Part shown: positions 39,144-51,169 of the stretch, one piece after another | Numbering within the stretch: position 1 is the stretch's first letter | Layout of the letters: each line of letters begins with the position of its first letter | Assembly (NCBI RefSeq): GCF_000196515.1 | Contig: NC_014248.1 | Coordinates: 3,662,001 to 3,726,000, forward strand | DNA length: 64,000 nucleotides | Direction of reading: 5' to 3' | From: 'Nostoc azollae' 0708 | GTDB taxonomy: Bacteria; Cyanobacteriota; Cyanobacteriia; Cyanobacteriales; Nostocaceae | Translations under genes and position numbers: made by a program | Notes under the pieces: generated by a model | Told to the model about the DNA's origin: nothing | The model's database searches: none | Seen by the model: only the letters and a program-made list of their open reading frames with translations

Positions 39144-40659
39144 GTAAGGATTCAGGTGCTGGGGTATTGACAAGTGTGATAAGTGAGGCAGAATATACCA
39201 GTTATGGAAAAGAAGCTGCCACCAAAACCAGACAGAGAGATATTGAAGAAGTTGGGAACAGAGCAACTGGTAGAAATCATTATTGACCAGGGGAAAAGTA
39301 TAGAGAACCTAACAAATAGAGTAGTAGAACTGGAAAAGGAAATAGAGAAACTCAAAGTCAGTAGAGATTTAGAGACCATAACATGATCCAAACCACCCTT
39401 GGGAGACATCCTGAAAAAAACCGAGAACAAACAAGAAGAGAAACCAGAAGAGAAGCAGACACGAAAACGGAAACCAGGAGGACAACCAGGGCATAGGGGA
39501 AAAACGAGAAAGGTGTTTAGTGGAGTAGATAGAATAGATTTGAGATAGTGGGACGGCAAGTGTGTGGATGGTGAGCTCAGGGTCAATTGTTTGGCGAACC
39601 AATAAAAATCCAAACACAACAACTAGGGGAGTTGGTGGACAGGCCAATCCAAATAGTAGAATATGAAAGATATACGTGGATGTGCAGTGTGTGTGGGGAA
39701 ACACAAAGGGCACACTGGTCACCAGAGATAGTATCGGTACAACATATAGAAATCACACTACAATCTTGTTTGGGATGGATCAATAACTAGGGCTATTGAC
39801 CCTATGAAAAAGAATACTTCTTGTTGTGGGCACTGGGTCAAATAGAAATTGGAGTGGGAACATTAGTAGGTACCAATGAAGGAATAGATGGTCCAGTGGC
39901 TCAAAGTATTCATAGCCTCAAACAGTGGATAAAACAAACCCAGCCTCATATCCTTGGGGATGAAACACCCTGGGTACTCAAAGGGGTGAAACAATGTGGT
40001 TATGGATTTTTACCAATAGTGACTTCCCTTTATTTCATGGGTCTGATACTCGTTTTCCTGGCGAATTAGAATCCATTGTGGGTTCAAGTTACTCTGGTGT
40101 ACTCAGTTCTGATGACTTTACTGCCTATAACGGTTATGCGGTCACAGCTCAACAGAAATGTCAGGCACATCTCTACCCTACCCCGTCACTTCAAGACACT
40201 AATCAAGATTCCTGGCTTCAATCACCAAGAAATTGGCACAAAATTCATGGACCTCATAGATGAAGGTTTTAAAAACTACCCTTTATTCCCACAAACCCAA
40301 AACCTTCATGAGTTCTTGACTTGCCCATCCTAGTTTCAACCAAAAGTTGAATCTTCCATTCATTCATTGATCAAGCCCCAGGGGAACCTGGTAAACTTTT
40401 ACCTTCCTTAGGTAATAGACCTTGATCATAATTTAGCTGAACCAAGGTTAGGTTTAGCACTGACACAGGGAAAAGTCTCTGGTGGTTCTCTTTCTCTGGA
40501 GCTATTCCAACATCCTGCCAATTTATTGACGGTTATACAAACTTGTCGCCATCAAGCACTTTCTCTAATTGAGTTTTTTGACCAACCTATGAAAGCCATG
40601 GTTCACTCTGCTTTCCATACACCTTCTTTAATCCCTCTACCTTAGACCTGAATCCTTAC
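39144..40659 (+). mobile_element. IS66-type element, copy 2
   Basis: Ends GTAAGGATTCAGGT at 39144 and the perfect inverse at 40646-40659. 1,516 bp, nearly the same as copy 1 without its IS630 insertion. No matching target duplication is visible, so the flanks have changed or rearranged since insertion. Confidence 0.85.
39204..40645 (+). pseudogene. IS66 TnpC-type transposase, copy 2, decayed
   Basis: Opens MEKKLPPKPDREILKKLGTE and VENLTNRVVELEKE-like coiled coil (residues 30-55), then a stop. The zinc-binding part has DRPIQIVEYERYTWMCSVCG, followed by a stop (INN*). The DDE core reads GIDGPVAQSIHSLKQWIKQT, HILGDETPWVLKGVKQ, FTNSDFPLFHGSDTRFPGEL and VLSSDDFTAYNGYAVTAQQK. The C-terminus is EPRLGLALTQGKVSGGSLSL and SLIPLP. 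At least four stops or shifts, and the same central deletion as copy 1. Confidence 0.85.
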
Positions 40660-40741
40660 GAAGAAAGTTAGTTTTGTTTTGCTCAATCATAGTTAATCAG
40701 AAGAGGTATCAGTTAAGAGGTAACAGTAGGAAGAGAATTAC

Positions 40742-41030
40742 TTATGGAGTATTTAAGATTCGATAACGGAGAGAAGTGAGCATTTTAGTAATTTCAGTAA
40801 TTTGAGATAATGTTGTAGGATTTGCTTGTTCTGGATTTAGATAATTTAACCTAACTGCCAGCATTAAAAAAGTTTCTGTTTCCATTAATGAACCTTTAGC
40901 TATACACAAAAAAGTTGTTAGTTGTTCCTTGTGCATGGCCTTCTGCAATATTTGCTGGAACAGATGCAGCAGAAGGGGTAATTTGTGAAGTTAAACCATA
41001 CACTTCTTTCTATACACTTCTTTCTGTATT
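40742..41030 (-). pseudogene. Four-helix-bundle (S23-type) protein, frameshifted
   Basis: Minus strand: KKVYGLTSQITPSAASVPAN and IAEGHAQGTTNNFF, then a one-base shift to AKGSLMETETFLMLAVRLNY and QITEITKMLTSLRYRILNT. This is the family often inserted in rRNA loops but also found free, of unknown role in cyanobacteria. The first helix is missing. Confidence 0.6.
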
Positions 41031-41198
41031 CGGAAATGCAGAAGCTAACTGATATATACTAACTACCATATATATTGATTTTCGCCACACACACAATTAA
41101 ATCTAGATGTGATTCAATCTTCATAAAAAATTCCTCTTCCCTTATTTAGATTTACCTCTAACTTATTAACTCTCTCTTACCTTCTTCGGTGTCACCTG

Positions 41199-42035
41199 TC
41201 ACCTGTCACCTGTTCCCTGTGACCTTCTTCTCACCATTCCCATTCCCATTGTTGTTTTACGTCCTATTCCTGCATATAACACAAAATTAGTTAAAGCGTT
41301 AATTTGCTTAATCCCTATTGTTTCTACATTGCCAAGAATGCGATAGCTAATTTCGCCTAAACAGCCAATAAACTTATTTTTATAGTTGCCAATAACCTCA
41401 GTTCTGATATTAAAAGCACTAGGGTAAATTGATTCAAGGGGAATATTATTTAATTCAATACCACTATATTTATTCCACCGATTGAGAAGACTATTAAATA
41501 CAGATTCCCTGGTTGGTAAAGCATTATCAAATAAACCTTGACGAAAAGCTACAGGTGTAGAAAAGATGAAATTAAGATTGCGGTCTGTTTCACTTGCTAG
41601 TTCATACAGTTGGTTATATCTACAAGTATTAGCCCAAGGTCGAGTAGATTGAGGAGTACCTTGACTGCTGGTAATATATAAATTAGCTGAACCCAAATGC
41701 CAAGGTTGTTCAGGATTAATATTTAACCACAAGGGTGTAAGTTGACTAAATAAATTGTCATCTAATAAAGATATTTTCCACCAACAAGAAGTACCTGCAG
41801 AAATAGCATCTTGATGCGCATATTGCAAAGTGTGAGATTGAGTTTTATGCCTATTTTTTACCTGCAATTGTGAGAGCGTAAAAGCTTTATTAGCATTTGA
41901 TTCGTGTAGGTAATCTCCTAATTTTCTATCAACATAACTAACCAGATTAAGGAATAGGGCGTGGTAATGTCTGCCGGTGAGAAAATTGGGGTAGATGGGA
42001 GATTGCGGAGTAATGTTAAGGATGAGACTATGGGG
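41199..42035 (-). CDS. cas6: CRISPR-associated endoribonuclease Cas6 (type I-D locus)
   Basis: About 278 residues with start at 42035 (MPHSLILNITPQSPI); an ATG 24 bases further up is possible. It cuts pre-crRNA within the repeats. The N-terminal RAMP fold has FLTGRHYHALFLNLVSYVDR, and the C-terminal glycine-rich loop is LYAGIGRKTTMGMGMVRRR, a hallmark of Cas6. The frame is unbroken. In the type I-D order csc2-csc1-cas6 it is the only gene still intact here. It may still process transcripts of other arrays in the genome; this is inference. Confidence 0.85.
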   Translation of the reverse strand, partial: PHSLILNITPQSPIYPNFLTGRHYHALFLNLVSYVDRKLGDYLHESNANKAFTLSQLQVKNRHKTQSHTLQYAHQDAISAGTSCWWKISLLDDNLFSQLTPLWLNINPEQPWHLGSANLYITSSQGTPQSTRPWANTCRYNQLYELASETDRNLNFIFSTPVAFRQGLFDNALPTRESVFNSLLNRWNKYSGIELNNIPLESIYPSAFNIRTEVIGNYKNKFIGCLGEISYRILGNVETIGIKQINALTNFVLYAGIGRKTTMGMGMVRRRSQGTGDR

Positions 42036-42102
42036 CATATTTTTTCCAGTCTGACACATTTTGTAAATAAATAATGAAAATTAAGAGAGATTGACAGTAT
42101 AA

Positions 42103-42258
42103 ATAGATCCAGACCATCCCCATGTAGAAGAAATAGCCACTTATCAACGCGAGCGAAATCGTAAGTTAAGGTTACAAAACCGTGGTGTAATTATGGCTGA
42201 ATTAATGCCTTTACACGCTCCTAAAATCAAGAAGAGTCGTAAACGCTTTGGCAAGTAA
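42103..42258 (+). pseudogene. Unrecognised C-terminal gene fragment
   Basis: An open plus-strand stretch reads DPDHPHVEEIATYQRERNRK, then LRLQNRGVIMAELMPLHAPK and SRKRFGK with a stop at 42256-42258. It is very basic and looks protein-coding, without a start or ribosome-binding site. It lies antisense between cas6 and csc1, where nothing should be, so it probably came with a rearrangement. I cannot name the family. Confidence 0.45.
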
Positions 42259-42965
42259 TTAGCTCCGAAAAAGGTATTGCATTTGTTTGGGAAGTTTTAC
42301 ATCTTTGATATCATCTAAGAAGTAATATTCCCCTCGCATTTGCACATTTTGAATCACACTAACTCGAGGCATATTTACCACATCATGACTAATGACTTGA
42401 TTGCTAAACATGAGTCTAAGGGATTGAAAGGATGAGTACAGGTGAATAAATCAGTTTTAGTTTTCGGTTGTGGTAATTTCTTAACCTTAATTTCTGCTTT
42501 ACTCATCCACTTACCAAAACAAATCCATTTAGTTAATTTGATTTCTTTTTAAGCAATTAGAAAAAACTCGAATTTACTTTCTGGTGCAATTTCCTTTGAG
42601 CGGCCAAAACTGGGAAGATTCTTTTGGGTTCTCTCCATTTATACATGGTAGTTATTATTTGCATACTTCCATGTATTGAGAATAGCTGAATGCTTAAGAG
42701 AACGATCCGGAGTTATATAGATTCCTTCGTGGTTTAAGGGAGTTAAATATTGCTCATATTTTGGCACTTATTCGGGGTATAAATAGCGATATAAATCCTC
42801 TTTAGCAACGGTTGTTGAATAGACATGACTATCAACTAAACTTAGTGCGTAACAGAGGGCATAATTATGAATTATTGGCTCTGTTTCGTATAGTCTGCCA
42901 ATTTCACGAGTGGCAAAATAGAGGCTGTGGTGTAGTTGTAATTAACAACGGTAGATAATTGTCAT
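42259..42965 (-). pseudogene. csc1: Type I-D Cascade subunit Csc1 (Cas5-like), broken
   Basis: The start at 42963-42965 reads MTIIYRC, then a stop, then LQLHHSLYFATREIGRLYET and HNYALCYALSLVDSHVYSTT. Further stops occur (YLYPE*VPKY; NNNYHV*MERTQ; LIA*KEIKL) while the reading remains in register. After CTHPFNPLDS a shift leads to MFSNQVISHDVVNMPRVSV and MRGEYYFLDDIKDVKL. Csc1 is the Cas5-type subunit that holds the crRNA 5' handle. It begins 5 bp after the end of csc2, as in intact I-D operons. Confidence 0.8.
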
Positions 42966-42970
42966 CGCTA

Positions 42971-44008
42971 TTATTTAGCTGTTGCCTTATCTTTACCTTT
43001 TATGTGTAGCTTGCCATGGGCTTTAGCCTCATCATCCGCTTTTTCAAGTAACTGTTTAAGTTGATCCTCATTGCCTGTGATAGGATAGCCTTTACCTCAT
43101 TTAGCAAAGCTGCAAATTTATTATCAGGAAGGTCATCATCTACAATAAATTCTTCTTGCATCAATGTAGCAATGGTATTTTCTTCGGCTTCAATCACTTC
43201 ATCTTCATTTAACGGATCAGACGATTTCAGTGTTTGATTATTTTCCATATAAATAATCGAGAATTGTCTGAATCCAACCTAAATTACTAATGATTTCTCC
43301 ATCAGCAAATATTACTCCAATTAACTCATTTCTTATCCTTCCTGTACAGGTAGTTTGTGCGCCATAGTGACGAGTTGGTAGAATTTTATTAAAAACATAC
43401 GAAAAGCTTGCTCCTGTTGGGTTTTTCAGGGTAACAATCCTAGGAACAAAGATTTGAGGTTTAATGTGATATTGTTGATTTACTAAGACTTGTAATTTCA
43501 CAAACTTTAGTATCTTTTTCACCCTTGGATGTCATTGTTCCATTTTCAAAAAGTGCATTGAGTGTAAATGTTTCATGTGATTCAGCAAAATGGGTGATAG
43601 AAAATGCTGAATCTACGACTACTTTTGATTTTTCAGAACCAGACTCTCCAATTAAAAAACCATAAATAATGCAGTCAGAATTATCCATTGCAAATTTGAG
43701 ATTATACATACTCACAATCTTCAGCTTTCATCAATTGATATCTACGCAGTAATTACCTACCAACTAAACGTTATGGCTTAGACTATTTACGTTTGAACAC
43801 TGTTTAGACGAATGATAGTTTTTTGACTTTCAGGATCATCCTTTTTAATACCAGCCCGAACCCGTGATTTATTTGAATCTCTATCAGTCTAAAACAGAGG
43901 ATAGGATTCAGTTACACGCAAAGTCAAAAAATGAATATAGCTTCCCATTGGTTTGTAGGCAATTACGGCTTGAAAATGTTTTGAATCAACTGTTTTAATA
44001 AAAGTCAT
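42971..44008 (-). pseudogene. csc2: Type I-D Cascade backbone subunit Csc2 (Cas7-like), broken
   Basis: Start at 44006-44008 with GGAGA upstream: MTFIKTVDSKHFQAVIAYKP and GSYIHFLTLRVTESYPLF, then a stop before TDRDSNKSRVRAGIKKDD. After a gap the core continues as KFAMDNSDCIIYGFLIGESG and ITHFAESHETFTLNALFENG, then in other frames HIKPQIFVPRIVTLKNPTGA and RHYGAQTTCTGRIRNELIGV. The C-terminus reads NNQTLKSSDPLNEDEVIEAE and ADDEAKAHGKLHIKGKDKAT. At least three shifts and one stop. Csc2 forms the crRNA-binding backbone of the I-D complex. Confidence 0.85.
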
Positions 44009-44083
44009 GATGTCTCTCCGAAAATTTTGTCAACTTAACTTTTATAAGATGGAAATTGTGCCACATAAAACGGCTACAAGAAA

Positions 44084-45492
<1,409 letters not shown>

Positions 45493-46250
45493 CTATTTAC
45501 CTCTTTTCTATATTCGGTTACTGATTTAAAAACTGTCCGTAACTCGTTGTTAAAATCCATAATGACACCGAAAATAAAAGTTGGCAAGAGAAAACAAATA
45601 TAAAGTACACGGACACTTTTAATGAGTCGAAAAGGTCAGTCTATAACACTATCGGTATCAGTCAGAACGAGACAAAGCCGAACTAGATGTCATCGCACTA
45701 GAATAATGAAGTGGGGGGATGATCCCAATATCTCCAAACTCACTTTGAGCGATCTCTCAACGTGAGTTAATAGTCGGTAAAAATCATGACTGGGAATATT
45801 ACAGTATTCGTACCTTAAGTCGTTGTATTGCTTCATCAACCGAAATTGGAGAAATTGCACATGTAATACGCCGGGTTGTTACTCTTACGGAGTGAAGTAT
45901 ACATATAAATACGGAGGTAAAGTGAAGGATTTTTAAATAATTCTCTTCCATTCCATCTTGGAGGTTACAAGTTGATCACTATATATTGCGCCAACAACCT
46001 TTTCAACTAGCATACCAAGATGCAGCAGAACGAGTATTTAATTTTACAGTTCCCTATGCCAAAATCACTCCTCACGAAAAGCGTATATCTTGATTGCTGG
46101 TGAGAAGAAACAGAAGGAAATTCTGACATACCAGAACTTAAACATAGCTGGTGTTGTTGTTTAGACAGAATTAACGAAGCGGCTGTTACGTAAATTACTG
46201 ATTATTGGCGTACTAGCTTAGACCAAATAGAATTGGAAATGTATTTATTA

Positions 46251-47161
46251 AGAGGCTATTGATAAAGTAAATGGAAAGGGGAGTAGAAAAGGAATATTGG
46301 AAGGATAGGATACATAAAATGTAGTGTATTTACATAGCTCCTAATGGAACGAAAGTCTTACCCCACAGACTTAACTGATATGGAGTGGGAAATCCTGGCC
46401 CCATTGATTCCACCAGCTAAAGAAGGAGGGCATCCACCCACAACAGATATGGGTGAAATATGTAATGCCATCTATTATCATTTGAAAACTGGATGTCAAT
46501 GGAATATGCTTCCAGGTGACTTCCCGCCAAGGTCAACGGTATATAGCTATTACAGGAAATGGCAGGGCCATGGGGTTTGGGAAAAATTCAACCATACATT
46601 GGGTGGTCAAGTTCGCTCGAAATTAGGTAAATCAACACAACCTACCGCGCTCGCCGTAGACAGTCAGTCGGTCAAAACTGACCAAAAAAAGGGGATGTGT
46701 ATGGTTTTGACGGATGTAAAAAGGTGAAAGGAAGAAAGGGGCATACTTTAGTTGATAGCCTGGGACTTATGTTGAAACTTGTTGTTAGTCAAGCGAATGT
46801 GTCAGAACTAATACTTGCTGCCTATACACTAATGGAACTGCTAGAGAAACCCACAGAATTATTGGAAAAAGTCCAAGTTTTATGGGTTGATTCCGGTTAT
46901 GACGGTGATAAATTTGCACTTGCAGTTTGGTTCATGATTCAAGCTCATGTTGAAGTCATAGGACCTACTGAGCAAGAATTTAAAGTTTTACCACAACCCT
47001 GGGTAGTAGAAAGAACATTTGGGTGGTTTAAGCAATATCATCGTCTAAGCAAGAATTATGAGCGTTTAACACAAATGAGGTAAGGGGCTATATATGCTCT
47101 TATGACTAGAATTATGCTACTTCCTCTTGTCTCCTAAACCTTTACTTTATAAATCATCTCT
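46251..47161 (+). mobile_element. IS5-family element in the WYL gene
   Basis: Inverted ends AGAGGCTATTGATAAAGTAA and, from the right, AGAGATGATTTATAAAGTAA. Flanked by TA (in a TTAA context) on both sides. 911 bp. The WYL reading YLLRG and FAYQTKPED flank it. Confidence 0.85.
46344..47083 (+). CDS. IS5-family transposase in two overlapping frames (probable -1 frameshift)
   Basis: OrfA (46344-46727) has the N-terminal DUF4096-type part MERKSYPTDLTDMEWEILAP and CQWNMLPGDFPPRSTVYSYY, ending in the first catalytic Asp (LAVDSQSVKT). OrfB continues in the -1 frame as DVYGFDGCKKVKGRKGHTLV and VLWVDSGYDG (second Asp) with VVERTFGWFKQYHRLSKNYE (Glu). The overlap has A AAA AAG at 46685-46691 in the right phase for -1 slippage. 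A TAA just after LTQMR cuts about 20 residues from the usual C-terminus, so activity is uncertain. Confidence 0.75.
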
Positions 47162-47504
47162 TAACAACTTAGTGTTTGCATATCAAACCAAACCAGAGGA
47201 TAAAATCGTGGAATGGATACCAGATAAACCAAAAGTCAAGTGAGTGATTAGGAAAGTATCTAATACATTTTGGTTTATTCAGGAAATCATGCAATATTCC
47301 GCTGATTGTATTGTAGTCTCACCAGAAAATGTGCCATTCCTCATCAAAGAAAAACTCATTACCCTTTGTAAAAATCATGATTGGATAGAACCATAAGACC
47401 ACAAAGTAGTTTTATCATGGTATTATGTCAGCCGAAAAAATCCCTGTCAAGTCTATAAGATGTAAGCTAGAAGTAGAAAATAATTTATTTTATTCTACTA
47501 TCCC

Positions 47505-48281
47505 ATGCAACAATCATCTTCTGGCAATAATCAGGATTTTATTGGGCAGATTACCACATTAGGTGCTATCGTTGGTGCTTTTTTTATTAAAAAAATATCC
47601 AATATTTTCCCACTCAACGGACTCAATATAGGAGCAATTTCCAACACATTATTTAAAGATGTCCTGATTATTCCCGCTAACTACGCATTTGCTGTATGGG
47701 GACTTATTTACTTAGGATTATTTGCTTTAGCAATTTACCAATTTCTTCCCAGTCAAAGAGATGATGTCGATTTACGTAGTACTAGATATCTGTTGGTAGT
47801 TGCTTCAGTTACTCAATCTATCTGAGTGTATTTATTCCTAGCTAGATTTTTTTTTATACTTTCAATAGTAGCAATGTGAGGAATTTTGATCCCCTTAATT
47901 ATTATTCACCAGCAGCTAGAAATTCGTATCAAGCGCGTGAGTAGAATTAAGAAGTTTTGTCTTCATGCCCCTATGAGTATATATCTGAGTTGGATTAGTG
48001 TAGCGACTATTGTCAATGTTGCCTGTGCGCTGTATTTTTATAACTGGAAGGGTTGGGGCATTACTCACACGGTATACACTGTGATTATGTTGTTCGCCGC
48101 AGCAGCATTTAGTAGTGTTATGGTGATCAAATACCGGGATATTCCTTACGCAGGTGTAACGGTTTGGGCTTTATTTGCGATTGCTCTCAAACACTGGGAT
48201 GATTCTTTAATAAGGAATGTAGCCTTGCTTGTGGCAATTGTTCTGATGAACATTGCAATTATTCAACGTTGGCGTAACTAA
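47505..48281 (+). pseudogene. TspO/MBR-related membrane protein, two internal stops
   Basis: About 258 codons in one frame with TGA at 47823-47825 and 47877-47879. Without them the protein has at least six hydrophobic segments, such as PANYAFAVWGLIYLGLFALA and HTVYTVIMLFAAAAFSSVMV. The PANYAFAVWGLIY segment resembles the TspO core; cyanobacterial relatives of this longer form exist. Function unknown. The first stop could derive from a Trp codon (SI*VYLF). Confidence 0.65.
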
Positions 48282-48303
48282 GAGTCATAAATCATAGAAA
48301 CAG

Positions 48304-49188
48304 ATGACACACGGGAAAATACTACTTGAACGAGGAACACTATGGACAAAAATCAAACAAACTACCGAACACGCTTTAAAATGTGGTGCGCTCAAATCTA
48401 TACCCACAGAACTTGAATTTGTCGAACAAGATGGTGTTAAATTCTTAGTAAGAATATTATCCAACCTCAACCACAAAAAAGCAGCTAAGGAAAAACAAGA
48501 CCAACAAACCGCTGCAACTGGTAAAGAATTTAATCCATTCTTACCTTACGAAGAGGATTTATTTGTAGCAGATATCTCTGATACCCATGCCTGCATTTTA
48601 AATAAATTCAATGTTGTTGATTATCACCTATTAATTATTACTCGCGCTTTTGAAGAACAAGAAAGCTTACTTACCTTAGAAGATTTTGCCGGAATGTGGG
48701 CCTGTTTAGCTGATTTTGATGGTTTAGTCTTCTACAATGGCGGTAAACTTGCAGGTGCTAGTCAGCGACATAAACATTTACAAATTGTCCCTATCTCCGC
48801 GACAGAGATTCCCATTACACCATTATTAAAAGAGGCTAAATTTAAAGATTCTACTGCCATAATACCTCGACTTCCCTTTTTACACGCTTTCACAACTCTC
48901 AACTGGTATGAAAGTGCAGAGGTGACGTTAGCAAAATATTATGCTTTACTGGAGATAGTCGGTATTGAGGCTACTGATAATAATAAACAATCTGGAGCAT
49001 ATAATCTTTTAGCTACGCGAGAATGGATGTTAATTGTACCACGTTATCAAGAGGAATTCGAGTCAATTTCTGTCAATTCTTTAGGGTTCGCTGGTGCTTT
49101 GCTGGTGCGAAATACTGAACAAATGGAGCTAGTTAAAGATATGGGTCTAATGAATATTTTGAAAAATGTTGCTTTACCAAAGAAATAA
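48304..49188 (+). CDS. ATP adenylyltransferase / Ap4A phosphorylase
   Basis: 294 residues, HIT-like (GalT branch). Splits diadenosine tetraphosphate with phosphate to ADP and ATP. The active-site triad lies in GASQRHKHLQIVPI (HxHxQ, the first His as nucleophile). NKFNVVDYHLLIITRAFEEQ and NLLATREWMLIVPR are conserved around it. The ATG at 48304 follows the broken TspO-like gene by 22 bp. Intact, with a cysteine-desulfurase-like gene 138 bp downstream. Confidence 0.9.
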   Translation: MTHGKILLERGTLWTKIKQTTEHALKCGALKSIPTELEFVEQDGVKFLVRILSNLNHKKAAKEKQDQQTAATGKEFNPFLPYEEDLFVADISDTHACILNKFNVVDYHLLIITRAFEEQESLLTLEDFAGMWACLADFDGLVFYNGGKLAGASQRHKHLQIVPISATEIPITPLLKEAKFKDSTAIIPRLPFLHAFTTLNWYESAEVTLAKYYALLEIVGIEATDNNKQSGAYNLLATREWMLIVPRYQEEFESISVNSLGFAGALLVRNTEQMELVKDMGLMNILKNVALPKK

Positions 49189-49326
49189 AGTTTAAATCCA
49201 GAGGAACGCAGAGGAGTTGATTGAGAAAATGCCAGACCAATCATCTGTATTTATCTCCGTCCATCTGCGGTTAAAAAATTTCTTTTTCCTCTCTATAGTT
49301 AGTTAAGAAAATGAGGTAATTTATTT

Positions 49327-50682
49327 ATGGAATCTCTGGATATAAAATGGATTCGCTCTCAATTTCCAGCTTTGACGCAATCAATTAATGGTCATCCAGC
49401 TATTTTTTTTGATGGACCTGGTGGAACTCAAGTACCAGGTGCGGTATTGGATGGAATGAGTAATTATTTAGTCAGGTCTAATGCTAATGCTCATGGGGAT
49501 TTTGCTACCAGTGCGCGAACTGATGCGGTGATTAATTCTGCAAGGGCTGCGAGCGCAGATTTTTTAGGATGCGATAATGATGAAGTGGTATTCGGTGCGA
49601 ATATGACCACTCTAACCTTTAGTGTCAGTCGTGCTATTGGTCGAGAACTGCAACCAGGTGATCAAATAATTGTTACCAAACTTGATCATGCAGCTAATAT
49701 TTCCCCTTGGTCTGCTTTAGAAGAAAAGGGTGTGAATATTCAGGTTGTGGACATCAATGTTGCAGACTGCACCCTCGATTTAAATGATTTAGCAGCAAAG
49801 ATTAATTCCCGCACAAAATTAGTAGCAGTGACTTATGCTTCTAATGCTGTAGGAACAATTAATGATATTGCTAAAATAGTTAAATTAGCTCATGCTGTTG
49901 GTGCTTTGGTTTTTGTTGATGCTGTTCATTATTCTCCCCATGCACCTATGAATGTGCATCATTTAGATTGTGATTTTCTAGTTTGTTCCGCTTATAAATT
50001 CTTCGCTCCCCACGTTGGGATTTTATATGGAAAAAGAGAATATTTAACTCGTCTAACTCCTTATAAAGTCAAACCTGGATCTAATGAAGTTCCATTTAAA
50101 TGGGAAACCGGAACTTTGAACCATGAAGGTTTAGCGGGGTTAGTAGCCACAATTAATTATTTAGCAAAATTAGGTTGTCATGTTTCCCCAACTTTAGATA
50201 ATGAATTACTTGATTCTTTAATACAAGCAGATAGAGAGGGTTTAACTACTTTTCATTGTCCCAGTTTTGTGACTGCACCTGAACAACCTAGTCATGAGTT
50301 AGCTTCTGCTTATCATAGTCGTCGTGCGGCTTTGTTAGCTGCAATGTCAGCTATTCAAGAATATGAAAGAGAATTAAGTAAAAAGCTGATTTCTGGGTTG
50401 TTAGAAATTCCTGGTGTCACAGTTTATGGTATTACTGAACCTAGCCAATTTATATGGAGAACTCCCACAGTTTCTATCACAATTGAAGGCAAAAACTCGG
50501 CAGATGTAGCCAAGTTTTTAGGAACCAAAGGAATCTTTACTTGGCATGGTCATTTCTATGCTATTGAACTCACAGAAAAGTTAGGGGTAGAAACATCTGG
50601 GGGTTTATTGAGAATTGGATTAGCACACTATAATAATGTAGAAGAAATTAATCAATATTTGTCGGTGTTAGTTGAGGTTTAA
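49327..50682 (+). CDS. Cysteine-desulfurase-like PLP enzyme
   Basis: 451 residues, class V aminotransferase fold. FFDGPGGTQVPGAVLDGMSN at the start, TKLDHAANISPWSALEEKG (PLP-stacking His) and VFVDAVHYSPHAPMNVHHLD (PLP Asp) lead to the Schiff-base lysine in CSAYKFFAPHVGILYG. It belongs to the subgroup called cysteine desulfurase-like (TIGR01976), whose substrate is not settled; the Cys loop of IscS/SufS is not evident. Intact. It stands after the Ap4A phosphorylase gene on the same strand. Confidence 0.85.
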   Translation: MESLDIKWIRSQFPALTQSINGHPAIFFDGPGGTQVPGAVLDGMSNYLVRSNANAHGDFATSARTDAVINSARAASADFLGCDNDEVVFGANMTTLTFSVSRAIGRELQPGDQIIVTKLDHAANISPWSALEEKGVNIQVVDINVADCTLDLNDLAAKINSRTKLVAVTYASNAVGTINDIAKIVKLAHAVGALVFVDAVHYSPHAPMNVHHLDCDFLVCSAYKFFAPHVGILYGKREYLTRLTPYKVKPGSNEVPFKWETGTLNHEGLAGLVATINYLAKLGCHVSPTLDNELLDSLIQADREGLTTFHCPSFVTAPEQPSHELASAYHSRRAALLAAMSAIQEYERELSKKLISGLLEIPGVTVYGITEPSQFIWRTPTVSITIEGKNSADVAKFLGTKGIFTWHGHFYAIELTEKLGVETSGGLLRIGLAHYNNVEEINQYLSVLVEV

Positions 50683-51169
50683 AATATCAATAAATTATCA
50701 ATAAATGCCAAAGAAACCGCGTTGCATAATGGCGGTATGAATTATGTTGGGCGCAATCTCCGTCAGGAGATCCCGCAGGGTAGGCACAAAGGATCAAAGA
50801 CGCAAAGTTTGAGATTTTGAATTTTCTAATTTCATACTTCAATTCAGCTAGTAGGGTGTGTTATTGTATAGCGCAACGCACCATTTAAGTTAGAGTGAAT
50901 ATTTGTTAAATATCTTTGCAATTGTTGAGCAAGTATTCACTGGCTATTTATTTGCTATCAGTTTTAATTACGTTTTTTAAAACTGACGCAAAAGAGAGGA
51001 ACGAAAATTTAGAAAGGAGTATTTGTCTGGCTTTCCATAGTGTTAAGATGAGGAAAGAGCCAAGGAAAGAATCAGGGTTGGGAATAGTAACTGATAGGAA
51101 CTATCCATGAAGATGTTGATGACTAATTTATAACTGACCTCATATCCATAACATGTATGAAATGGGCAA
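50683..51169. other. Intergenic debris before an IS5 remnant
   Basis: No gene seen. 50740-50810 is GC-richer, with CTCCGTCAGGAGATCCCGCAG as a palindromic repeat (split here: CTCCGTCAGGAG then ATCCCGCAG). A 64-residue plus frame at 50916-51110 has no recognisable pattern and lies next to IS debris. Confidence 0.35.

Larger units (their letters stand above)
45622..47465 (+). pseudogene. WYL-domain CRISPR-associated regulator, split by an IS5 element
   Basis: Divergent from the cas genes. It starts MSRKGQSITLSVSVR, shifts to RDKAELDVIALE, and goes on as MKWGDDPNISKLTLSDLS and HDWEYYSIRTLSRCIASSTE. The WYL part reads LQVDHYILRQQPFQLAYQDA and VFNFTVPYAKITPHEKR, LDQIELEMYLLRG before the IS, and FAYQTKPEDKIVEWIPDKPK with NTFWFIQEIMQYSADCIVVS after it, ending at 47465. 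WYL proteins encoded divergently beside type I-D loci (as sll7009 in Synechocystis) control cas expression. Several lesions besides the IS. Confidence 0.8.

Noticed and set aside
50916-51110. 64-residue plus-strand frame
   Set aside because: No ribosome-binding site or known pattern, and it abuts IS5 transposase debris.
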